This document shows positions 43,925-51,808 of a DNA stretch of 64,000 nt, piece after piece. The notes below the pieces were generated by a model. That model was not told where the DNA came from, did not search any database, and saw only the letters and a program-made list of their open reading frames with translations. The position numbers and the translations under genes were made by a program. The DNA is taken from the NCBI GenBank assembly GCA_017472255.1, contig JAFUQU010000016.1, positions 117,684 through 181,683 on the forward strand, in the 5' to 3' direction. The stretch's first letter is position 1; each line of letters opens with the position of its first letter. This DNA is from Clostridia bacterium. Its GTDB lineage: Bacteria; Bacillota; Clostridia; Oscillospirales; CAG-272.

Positions 43925-44983
43925 ATGAGCAGCAGAAAAGTCACCATGTACACCATCGCGGCGGAAACAGGCCTGTCCATCGCGGCGGTGAGCCGTGCCT
44001 TTGACCCGCATTCCCGGCTCAAGCCCGAAAAGCGGCAGCTCATCCTTGACACCGCCAAACGGCTGGGGTACGTTCAGAATAAGATGGCGTCCCGTCTGTC
44101 CGGCGACGCCATGAAGATCGGCGTGCTTATTTATGGTACGCTGGAAGTCTACTACCGCGAGTATGTGGCGGGCATCCGGGACGCGCACGCAGAGTTCGTC
44201 GACTACAAGGTGGACTGCGATCTGCGGCTGCTGGACAGAAGCCGTGATGCCTTGGAGGCTGCCTACGCTGTGCTGGATGAGTTCATTGCGGCGGGCGTAG
44301 ACGGCGTAGTGATCAACGGACTTTCAAGTTCCGAGCATACCGAGCCGCTGAGACGGCTTGCCGACGCGGGCATTCCTTTTATCCTACTGGACAGCGATGT
44401 TCCAGACAGTCTGCGAAGCGGCGTGTCCATGAACGACACGGCCACAGCCGGACGGATGGCGGCGCAGCTGCTTTCCTGCGGCATGGCGGTGTGCGGCGCT
44501 TCCACGAAAAAGACGGCGGTCTTCCCTGCGGACGCCGGCAACCTGAGCCAGGTCAGCCTGACCGACTCGTTCCGGGCGGGGGCGGCTGAATATGGGCTGG
44601 AGGTTGTGCGGATCTGTGATACGGAGAACCGTACCGATCTGGCGGAAGAGCTTCTGGAGGGGCTGCTTGCCGATCATCCCGATCTGGGCGGCATCTACAT
44701 TTCCTCCGCCAACTCCATGCCGATCTGCCATCGGCTCCGCGCGCGAGGGCTGGCAGGGAAGCTGGCTGTGGTGACATCGGACGTGTTCGACGAGTTGAAC
44801 GGCTGTATCATGGACGGCACGGTGTTCGCGACGATTTATCAGGATCCCTTTATGCAGGCGCGCGCGGCGTTTGAAGCGCTGTACCGCGCCGCCGCCGAAG
44901 GCACGCCCATCCCCGAGCGGATTCTGGCGCGTCCGCAGGCGGTGCTTCGGAGCAATCTGGAGCTGTACACGAAACGGCATTGA
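43925..44983 (+). CDS. LacI-family transcriptional regulator
   Basis: A 352-residue repressor. The N-terminal helix-turn-helix is VTMYTIAAETGLSIAAVSRA, followed by the hinge region LDTAKRLGYVQNKMASRLSG. A periplasmic-binding-protein-like sensor domain continues to the end (KIGVLIYGTLEVYYREYVAG, GVVINGLSSSEHTEPL, GIYISSANSMPICHRLR). It starts after AAGGAG. Palindromic operators lie before its own gene and before SBP2, so it most likely represses both, with a sugar as inducer. The galactosidase operon follows. Confidence 0.92.
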   Translation: MSSRKVTMYTIAAETGLSIAAVSRAFDPHSRLKPEKRQLILDTAKRLGYVQNKMASRLSGDAMKIGVLIYGTLEVYYREYVAGIRDAHAEFVDYKVDCDLRLLDRSRDALEAAYAVLDEFIAAGVDGVVINGLSSSEHTEPLRRLADAGIPFILLDSDVPDSLRSGVSMNDTATAGRMAAQLLSCGMAVCGASTKKTAVFPADAGNLSQVSLTDSFRAGAAEYGLEVVRICDTENRTDLAEELLEGLLADHPDLGGIYISSANSMPICHRLRARGLAGKLAVVTSDVFDELNGCIMDGTVFATIYQDPFMQARAAFEALYRAAAEGTPIPERILARPQAVLRSNLELYTKRH

Positions 44984-45017
44984 CGAAAATATCGATGCCG
45001 TGATTCTGTACGAAAAA

Positions 45018-45033
45018 GTGTAATCGGTTACAC
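45018..45033. promoter_or_regulatory. LacI-family operator before SBP2
   Basis: GTGTAATCGGTTACAC, a near-perfect 16-bp palindrome (one mismatched pair at the centre), 33 bases before the SBP2 start. It shares its left half and centre with the site at 43892. Confidence 0.78.
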
Positions 45034-45066
45034 GATTCTGTGAAAAAATATTTTGGAGAATGGATT

Positions 45067-46527
45067 ATGAAAAGACACATCATCAGCAGCATACTCATTG
45101 CGGCGCTTGCCGCACAGGCCGCGCTTGCTGGGTGCGGCAGCAGCAGCGCAATTTCAGAGGATACCGCCAATTCCGGGACTGAAGCGACTACTTTGACAGA
45201 GACCGCCGATCCATTGATGGACGACCTGGGCGAATTTGACTTCGAGGGCTATGAATTCCGTGTGCTGAGCGCGGCGTATGACCCCAACGGCACCTTTACG
45301 CTGTTCGATACCGAGGAAAACGGCGAGGTGTTGAACGATTCGGTCTACATCCGCAACCGGGAAATTGAGGAACGCTTCCATATCGTGTTCAAGGCGGAGG
45401 AAGCGTACTGGGAAGACTGCAATAAAATCCTGACGAACCTGGTTGCCGCTGGCGAGGATGCCTATGATATGATCATGCTTATCAACCGCCACGCCTTTTC
45501 AGCCGCGCTGAACGGTTATCTGAAGCCGGTCAGCGAGCTGACCTGGCTGAATCCGGAAAAGGAGTATTACATCCAGGATGTGAACGAACAGCTGACCATT
45601 GCCGGAAAATCCTTCTTCCTCTACAGTGAGGAATCCGTATATACCTTCGAGCGTGCGGGCGTGGTGGCGTTCAACAAGCAACTTGCGGAAGAATATAATC
45701 TGGGTGACTATTATCAGGTTGTACGCGACGGCGAATGGACACTCGACCGTTTCTTCGGCGATGCGAAGATTGCCGCGCGTGATCTGGACGGCAATGATAC
45801 GATGGATTCCAGCGACCAGTACGGCATTATCGGTGTTGCCGATTATCTGTTTGCGTCGATTTACAACGGCTGTGATGAGCTGACCATCGATAAGGATGGG
45901 AACGATATCCCCTATTTCGCGGCGCAGACCAGTGAAAAATTCTCCACTGTCATAGACCGGATTCTGTCCGAGCTGAACGGCGATCAGCACATTTATGTCA
46001 ATGGCGATTCCGATGTCGCGACGGCCAACGATATGTTTTCCGCCGGACAGTCTCTGTTCCTCGGTACGGTTGTCGGACGTCTGACGGCTTTCCGCGATAT
46101 GGAGGATGATTTCGGTATGCTGCCCTTCCCGAAGTATGACGAGAATCAGGATAATTACGTAACCCGCGTGGTTGACGCATGGCTGCACGTGGTTCCGATT
46201 ACCAATCCCGGTCCGGAGCGCACATCCGTCATCATGGAGGCGCTGGCGTCCGGCTCGGCGCGGTATGTCTTCCCGGCATATTACGAAAAGGCAATGACGA
46301 TGAAGGTTCTGCGGGATGAGGAATCCGCCGAGATGCTGGATTTGATCCGCACGACCCGCGTCATCGATCTGGGCGAATGCCCTTGGTTTGAAACCGTTCG
46401 CCGCAGATATTCCAGCGACCTGCTGTATAAGCAGACGGTCAATTTTGCGTCGCTCAACGAATCCATCCGTCCGCAGGTGGAAGCGCTGATCGACGAGGCG
46501 GTGGAAGCCGCAAACAATCTGAAATAA
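45067..46527 (+). CDS. Extracellular solute-binding lipoprotein SBP2
   Basis: A 486-residue lipoprotein, signal KRHIISSILIAALAAQAALA followed by lipobox Cys (LAGC) near residue 23. Paralog landmarks are YYQVVRDGEWTLDRFFGDA, FGMLPFPKYDENQDNY and LRDEESAEMLDLIRTTR. ATG 45067 follows TTGGAG. It sits between the LacI gene and a GH36 galactosidase and is under a LacI operator, so an alpha-galactoside ligand is a fair inference. No permease genes are adjacent; the only transporter downstream is a DMT-type protein. Confidence 0.85.
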   Translation: MKRHIISSILIAALAAQAALAGCGSSSAISEDTANSGTEATTLTETADPLMDDLGEFDFEGYEFRVLSAAYDPNGTFTLFDTEENGEVLNDSVYIRNREIEERFHIVFKAEEAYWEDCNKILTNLVAAGEDAYDMIMLINRHAFSAALNGYLKPVSELTWLNPEKEYYIQDVNEQLTIAGKSFFLYSEESVYTFERAGVVAFNKQLAEEYNLGDYYQVVRDGEWTLDRFFGDAKIAARDLDGNDTMDSSDQYGIIGVADYLFASIYNGCDELTIDKDGNDIPYFAAQTSEKFSTVIDRILSELNGDQHIYVNGDSDVATANDMFSAGQSLFLGTVVGRLTAFRDMEDDFGMLPFPKYDENQDNYVTRVVDAWLHVVPITNPGPERTSVIMEALASGSARYVFPAYYEKAMTMKVLRDEESAEMLDLIRTTRVIDLGECPWFETVRRRYSSDLLYKQTVNFASLNESIRPQVEALIDEAVEAANNLK

Positions 46528-46539
46528 GGAGAGATTTCT

Positions 46540-48402
46540 ATGCTTACCCTCAAACCCAACTTCACTGCGTGCAGCACCGTCACCCTCGACACCGCCACCG
46601 AAACCTATCCCGCCTTTGACGCTGTCTACGAGCGCCACTTCCTCGAAAATACCGCTGACACCGACAGCCCCGTCGTGGAAATCGTGGACTTTGAGGGTAT
46701 GCTCCCCTTTGATCCGCCGTCCTCCGTCGGTCAGCGGGAGATCACCGCAGGCTGCCCGCTCAAGGTCGTGCGGATGCAGGGCATGGTGCCCGGTCCGCGG
46801 TATTCTGACGACGACGCCCGTTCCGCGCTGGAATATGCCATGACCAACGATTTTTTCAGCACGAACGACGGCAGCAAGCCTGTCCGCCGCTATGCCAGCG
46901 TGGGCGGACGCTCCTCCGACGGCACCATGCCCATCTTCGACGTGAACGGTTCGGACGGCGGTTACATCCTTTTCCTCGGCTGGACGGGAAGCTGGAAGGC
47001 GGAGTTCACGCTGGCCGAGGGCGGCGTTCACGCGAAATTGCAGCTGGCGAACAACCGCTTCTCCCTGCCGCCTCACGAACGGCTGCAAACCTTGTCTCTG
47101 CTGCTGATGCGCTACAGCGGTTCCCAGAAGGACGCGCGCAACCGTTTCCGCCGCCTGATCAAGGAGCACTTTTCCACCGTCGGGCAGCCCGGACGTCCGG
47201 CGCAGGCCATGTCCAGTTATGAGCTGTGGGGCGGGCTTCACACCGACGAAATGTGCCGCCGTCTGGACATTTTGAAGGAACATGGCGTCACCTTCGACTA
47301 CACATGGCTGGACGCCGCGTGGTACGGCAGCTTCACCGCCGAATGCCCCAGCCCCTATCACAGCGCGTGGAGCGCTCACACCGGCAACTGGGAGATCAAC
47401 AAAACCTTCCATCCCGACGATTTGCAGAATGTACTCCGCCACATCGAAGATGCCGGAATGCGCTTTGAACTGTGGGTGGAGCCGGAACGCAACGTCCATG
47501 GCACGCCGGTTACGCTGGCGCATCCCGACTGGTTCACGCGGCTTGGCGGCGACTGCCTGATCGACTACGGCAATCCCGAGGCGTGGCAGTATACCTATGA
47601 CTTGCTTTGCCATCTGATCGACACGCTGCATCTGGGCTGCTACCGGCAGGATTTCAACACCGAGCCTGACCGCTTCTGGCGCTGTGATCGCACGCCCGAG
47701 CAGGCAGCGCTGGCCGAACTGCGGCATATCAACGGGCTTTACCGCTTGTGGGACGCGCTGCTTGAGAAATACCCCGATCTGCTCATCGACAACTGCGCGT
47801 CCGGCGGACGTCGGTTCGATCTGGAAAGCGTGAAGCGGGCCGTGCCCTTCTTCCGCAGCGATTATCAGTGCAACTTCTATCCCGACCCGGACGTGACCCA
47901 GTGCCACAACAATCTCTCCGAATATCTGCCTTACAACGGCTGTACCACCAAGGTCAAGAGCGACACCTACGCGGCGCGTTCCACCTATTCGTCCGCGTGG
48001 GGCGGCGCGTTCTGGAACTGCTCCTTCCAGACCATGGACGAAGACGATCTTGCGTGGGCGGCGAAGATTACCGCCGAATACAAACGGCTCCAGCCCTATT
48101 TCTCCTGCGACTATTATTCGCTGGCGTCGCTGGGCTGGGACAAATCCTCGTGGGTGGTTTGGCGCTACGATCGCCCCGAGGAGAACGACGGCGTTGTGAT
48201 GGCGTTCCGCCGCGCGGAATCGGGCATCGCGTCCATGACTATGGACTTCGGCAAGGTTCAGCCGGGCGTCTACACCTTCACCGACATCGACAGCGGCGAG
48301 CGCTGGACGGTGAACGGCGATGAACTGGCGGGCGGCTTTACGCTGACTATTCCCGAAAAGCGGATGTCCCGGGTGCTGACCTATACTGTGGAGCGGGTAT
48401 GA
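46540..48402 (+). CDS. GH36-family alpha-galactosidase
   Basis: A 620-residue enzyme. It has the N-terminal beta domain, then the barrel with YTWLDAAWYGSF, MRFELWVEPERN, LGCYRQDFNTEPDRFW (expected nucleophile Asp) and LLIDNCASGGRRFDLES (expected acid/base Asp). These motifs define GH36. It has no signal peptide, so it acts in the cytoplasm on imported alpha-galactosides. It lies 12 bases after SBP2 with a good AAGGAG site and overlaps the transporter gene by 4 bases. Confidence 0.88.
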   Translation: MLTLKPNFTACSTVTLDTATETYPAFDAVYERHFLENTADTDSPVVEIVDFEGMLPFDPPSSVGQREITAGCPLKVVRMQGMVPGPRYSDDDARSALEYAMTNDFFSTNDGSKPVRRYASVGGRSSDGTMPIFDVNGSDGGYILFLGWTGSWKAEFTLAEGGVHAKLQLANNRFSLPPHERLQTLSLLLMRYSGSQKDARNRFRRLIKEHFSTVGQPGRPAQAMSSYELWGGLHTDEMCRRLDILKEHGVTFDYTWLDAAWYGSFTAECPSPYHSAWSAHTGNWEINKTFHPDDLQNVLRHIEDAGMRFELWVEPERNVHGTPVTLAHPDWFTRLGGDCLIDYGNPEAWQYTYDLLCHLIDTLHLGCYRQDFNTEPDRFWRCDRTPEQAALAELRHINGLYRLWDALLEKYPDLLIDNCASGGRRFDLESVKRAVPFFRSDYQCNFYPDPDVTQCHNNLSEYLPYNGCTTKVKSDTYAARSTYSSAWGGAFWNCSFQTMDEDDLAWAAKITAEYKRLQPYFSCDYYSLASLGWDKSSWVVWRYDRPEENDGVVMAFRRAESGIASMTMDFGKVQPGVYTFTDIDSGERWTVNGDELAGGFTLTIPEKRMSRVLTYTVERV

Positions 48403-49283
48403 TCGGCAATTATCTCCTGCTTGTGCTGTCGGTATCGGTGAGCGTTCTCGGCAGCAGCGTCAACAATCATTTTTCCAAAGAGCCGCCGGACATTGAACTC
48501 ACCAAAACGCAGGCGGCGGGGGGAAAGTTTCTCTACAATGTCTTTGCTTCGGCAGCGGCTATGCTGGTGGTAGCGTTTTTCGGCGGTTCGCTGGCAGTTT
48601 CCCCGGTGACGCTGGGGCTGGGCGTGCTGTTTGGGCTGTGCAACGGTTTTTCGATGATCTCCCGTACCTTCGCGCTGGCGGAGGGACCCATGTCCCTGAC
48701 CCTGCTCATCGCCAGCTGTGGTATGCTGATTCCCACCTTCGCCGGAGTGATCTTCTGGCAGGAGAGTGTCAGTCTGCCCCAGGGAATCGGCGTGGCGCTG
48801 ATGATTCTGGCGCTGGTACTGATCATGAACGTGGGCGTGGACGGCAAGCTGTCGGTAAAGTGGTGTCTGCTCAGCTTTGGGGCGTTCCTCTGCACCGGCT
48901 TCATCAGCATATTGCAGAAGGTGCAGCAAAGCTCGGCGTATCCAGAACAGCGGGGCGGCTTTCTGCTGGTATCCTTCGCCGTGGCGTTTCTCATGAACGG
49001 CGGCATGGCGGCGTTCTGCCTGCGCGGGCACAGCCCGAACCTCCGGCGCTCGGTCAGCGGACTTGCCACGGGCTGCTGCAACGGCGCGAATCATATGCTT
49101 AACCTCTATTTGTCGGGCGTAATACCGGCGGTGATCTTCTTTCCGCTGGTGAACGGCGGCGTGATCATGCTGTCCGGACTGGTGGGGATGCTCTTCTTCC
49201 GCGAGAAATGCAGCCGCCGTCAGCTGGCGGGCTTCCTGCTTGGCGTAGCGTCCATCCTGCTCATCGGCGGCATATTCGGTTAA
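48399..49283 (+). CDS. DMT-superfamily (EamA-like) membrane transporter
   Basis: A 294-residue protein with about ten hydrophobic helices in two similar halves, as in drug/metabolite transporters. Typical segments are LTLLIASCGMLIPTFAGVIF then WQESVSLPQGIGVALMILAL, and near the end GMLFFREKCSRRQLAGFLLG. It overlaps the galactosidase by 4 bases, so it is part of the LacI-controlled operon. The substrate is unknown; import or export of a sugar or its product is possible. Confidence 0.85.
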   Translation: MIGNYLLLVLSVSVSVLGSSVNNHFSKEPPDIELTKTQAAGGKFLYNVFASAAAMLVVAFFGGSLAVSPVTLGLGVLFGLCNGFSMISRTFALAEGPMSLTLLIASCGMLIPTFAGVIFWQESVSLPQGIGVALMILALVLIMNVGVDGKLSVKWCLLSFGAFLCTGFISILQKVQQSSAYPEQRGGFLLVSFAVAFLMNGGMAAFCLRGHSPNLRRSVSGLATGCCNGANHMLNLYLSGVIPAVIFFPLVNGGVIMLSGLVGMLFFREKCSRRQLAGFLLGVASILLIGGIFG

Positions 49284-49307
49284 TTTTATTGAAAGGAATG
49301 AACAATC

Positions 49308-50099
49308 ATGAACGAACCATGGAAAGGGGCGTTTCCGCCCTTTCGAATTTTTGGCAATCTCTATTTCGTCGGAACGGAGGGGGCTTCCACCCACATCGTG
49401 GACACCGGCGACGGGCTGGTAATGCTGGACAGCGGCTATCAGCAATCCCTTTATCTGGTGCTGCACGGGATGTACAGCCTGGGGCTTGACCCGATGAAGC
49501 TGCGCTATATCCTGCACACTCACGGTCATATCGACCATATGGGCGCCACCGCCGCGCTGACCCGGCTGACCGGGGCGAAATCCGTCATCGGACGCGCCGA
49601 CCGGGACGCCGCCAACGGCATGAACGATCTTTCCTACGCCCGGGAGCTTGGCATGACCGATCTTCCCTTCGAACCAGACATTCTGGTGGACGACGGTGCC
49701 GAAATTCGGCTGGGGAACACCACTTTCGGCTGTATGGCGACTCCCGGGCACACGGCGGGAGCCATGTCCTGGTTCTTCGATGTGAGCGGCGGGGCGGAGA
49801 CGTTCCGCTGTGCGCTTCATGGGGGTATGGGCACGAACACCATGTGCCGCGCCTATTTGGAGGCGCATCACCTCTCCTACGACTGCCGCGAGCAGTTCGC
49901 CGCCGCCATGGATCGGCTGGCGGGCGAGCGGGCGGACATCTTTCTGGGCAATCATATGCAGCACAATCATACGCCGGAGAAATACCGCCGCCTGTTGGAC
50001 GGCGACAGTCGGGCGTTCATCGATCCCAGCGAATGGGCGTCGTACTGCCGCTGGGCGAAGGAGCATATGTTGGAGATGGTGAGAAAAGAACAGCAATGA
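49308..50099 (+). CDS. MBL-fold metallo-hydrolase
   Basis: A 263-residue metallo-beta-lactamase-fold protein with the HTHGHIDHMGATAAL zinc motif, ATPGHTAGAMSWFF and a distal His in FLGNHMQHNH. IVDTGDGLVMLDSGYQQSLY precedes the zinc site. No lactamase-specific features are seen. It closes the LacI-SBP2-GH36-DMT operon, 24 bases after the transporter, and ends at a bidirectional terminator. The substrate is unknown. Confidence 0.86.
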   Translation: MNEPWKGAFPPFRIFGNLYFVGTEGASTHIVDTGDGLVMLDSGYQQSLYLVLHGMYSLGLDPMKLRYILHTHGHIDHMGATAALTRLTGAKSVIGRADRDAANGMNDLSYARELGMTDLPFEPDILVDDGAEIRLGNTTFGCMATPGHTAGAMSWFFDVSGGAETFRCALHGGMGTNTMCRAYLEAHHLSYDCREQFAAAMDRLAGERADIFLGNHMQHNHTPEKYRRLLDGDSRAFIDPSEWASYCRWAKEHMLEMVRKEQQ

Positions 50100-50100
50100 A

Positions 50101-50131
50101 AAATGGGCTGACACGTGGTGTCAGCCCATTT
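50101..50131. terminator. Bidirectional terminator
   Basis: 14-bp perfect stem AAATGGGCTGACAC (50101-50114) / GTGTCAGCCCATTT (50118-50131), loop GTG. It lies between the convergent MBL and SBP3 genes. Confidence 0.85.
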
Positions 50132-50142
50132 TAAGTTTAAGA

Positions 50143-51588
50143 TTAGTCCTTGCCGTTGACCTTGGCAACCTCCTCCTTGAGGGTGGAGATGTTGGCCGCC
50201 ACGGTGGAGGCAATTGCGCCGTCGCCGGTGCGCATCTTGGCTGCGATTTCTGTGAAGAGCGAGCCGCCGGTCAGGCTGAAGATGCTGGTGTAGTTGGGGA
50301 GGGAGGCTTCCAGAATGATGTCCAGCATTTCGATGGATTCCTCGTCGCGCAGATTCTTCTGATCCAGCGTTACCTCGCGGTAAACCGGCCATACCATTTC
50401 CTTGGCCAGATAGTTCAGCGCGTCCGCCAGCTCAGCCGAGCGGGTGGGGTTCTGAACCGTAACCGGAATGGTTACGCCCGATGCCGGGTAAGAGGAGGAC
50501 GAATAATAGCGATCCTGATTTTCGTCAAACTTGGGGTGGGGAAGGACGCCGAAGGTGAAGTCCGCGCTGCGCAGACGTCCGGTCTTGGCGATTTCACTCT
50601 GACCGAACATGGCGCGCTGGTTTTCGAAGATGCCCACATAGGAGTCGGGCTTATCGTCGCCGCTGAAATGCGCGTGGCAGAAGAGACCGTCCGCAGTCTG
50701 GCTGATCAGAGCCGCGTTTTTCTCTGCCACATTGTAGAAGCGCTCGTTTTCGCAGGTGATGACCAGCTCACCGTTGACGAATTCCACATAGCGCTCGCCG
50801 GTGCCCGGGAAGAAGCCCGCGGTGTTGTTCGGAAGCACCATGCCCCATACGCACTGACCGCTTTCTGTCCATTTGAACGCCTCGTCGCCGTTCAGGTTGG
50901 CCGCCGCTTTCAGGTAGGTTTCCAGCGCGTCAAAGGTCCACTTGCCGTCCTTGACCAGCTGGTAGGGAGCCTCCAGATTCAGGGTGTCCATCATGGATTT
51001 GTTAAAGATCATAATCGTGATGGCGTCACACATCATCAGCTGTGCATAGCCGCGCGCCATCAGCAGCTCATCGTTGAAGGTGATTGCGTCGTTGAAGTCG
51101 TTGAGCCACCATTCCTCGCCGAAGTTAAAGCCGTCCGTGTCCAGCAGGTTGGTCAGGTAGCCCTCAGAGGCGAAGGTGTAGTAGTCGCGCTGGTTCATGT
51201 AGGCGATGTCGAAGGCGTCGTCGCCCGCCAGAATGAAGTTCTGGAAGTAGGGAACGAAATCGTTTTGCAGCTCAATGTTGGTTTCTACGAAGGTAACGCC
51301 GGTTTCTTCCTCCAGCTTGCGCACGCATTCGTACTGCGCGTCGTTAAGATAATCGCCGTTGGTTTCGCCGGGGTCGATGACACCGCGCATACTGAATATG
51401 TCGTCGATGTTCAGCACCTTGAATTCGTACCCGTCATATTTCGGAAACTGGTAGCCGGTATCGGCGGCGGTGGTATCGTCGGAGGGGGCGGTGGTGTCGG
51501 AAGGAGTGCTGCTGCTGCCACAGGAAGCAAGGGTGGTGCCGGTCATGAGAAGCGCGAGGATCAGGGACTGTACTTGCAGTTTGTTCAT
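50143..51588 (-). CDS. Extracellular solute-binding lipoprotein SBP3
   Basis: A 481-residue lipoprotein: signal with lipobox TLASC (Cys near residue 23), Ser/Thr-rich linker, then YQFPKYDGYEFKVLNIDD. Paralog landmarks are EAPYQLVKDGKWTFDALETY, FGVLPHPKFDENQDRY and LRDEESIEMLDIILEAS. It is a single-gene unit: terminator at its 3' end, the helicase gene upstream. No permease is near. ATG 51588 lies 12 bases after AAGGAG; an earlier in-frame start at 51642 would extend the protein into the promoter region. Confidence 0.85.
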   Translation of the reverse strand: MNKLQVQSLILALLMTGTTLASCGSSSTPSDTTAPSDDTTAADTGYQFPKYDGYEFKVLNIDDIFSMRGVIDPGETNGDYLNDAQYECVRKLEEETGVTFVETNIELQNDFVPYFQNFILAGDDAFDIAYMNQRDYYTFASEGYLTNLLDTDGFNFGEEWWLNDFNDAITFNDELLMARGYAQLMMCDAITIMIFNKSMMDTLNLEAPYQLVKDGKWTFDALETYLKAAANLNGDEAFKWTESGQCVWGMVLPNNTAGFFPGTGERYVEFVNGELVITCENERFYNVAEKNAALISQTADGLFCHAHFSGDDKPDSYVGIFENQRAMFGQSEIAKTGRLRSADFTFGVLPHPKFDENQDRYYSSSSYPASGVTIPVTVQNPTRSAELADALNYLAKEMVWPVYREVTLDQKNLRDEESIEMLDIILEASLPNYTSIFSLTGGSLFTEIAAKMRTGDGAIASTVAANISTLKEEVAKVNGKD

Positions 51589-51640
51589 GGTTTCATGCTC
51601 CTTTTCAGTTAAAAATGTGCAGGATGTCACTGCTATGTTC

Positions 51641-51646
51641 ATTATA
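51641..51646 (-). promoter_or_regulatory. -10 box upstream of SBP3
   Basis: TATAAT on the minus strand, 52 bases before the start codon. No convincing -35 hexamer lies 16-18 bp upstream. Confidence 0.45.
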
Positions 51647-51808
51647 TCATGTAATTATGAATGAACAGTGAACGCAAGCGGGCGCTTTATGTATTTATCC
51701 GCATTTTTTATGGACATTTCAGTCAAGAGGAACCTAAAAATGTCTTTTGTTCAAATCGCAGAAATTTTCAGCCCGCTCACTCCGCCCATCAGACACAATC
51801 GCCGAAAA

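Noticed and set aside
45499..47907. An 802-codon open frame on the minus strand opposite SBP2 and GH36
   Set aside because: It spans two well-supported plus-strand genes and their intergenic ribosome site, and no family is recognisable.
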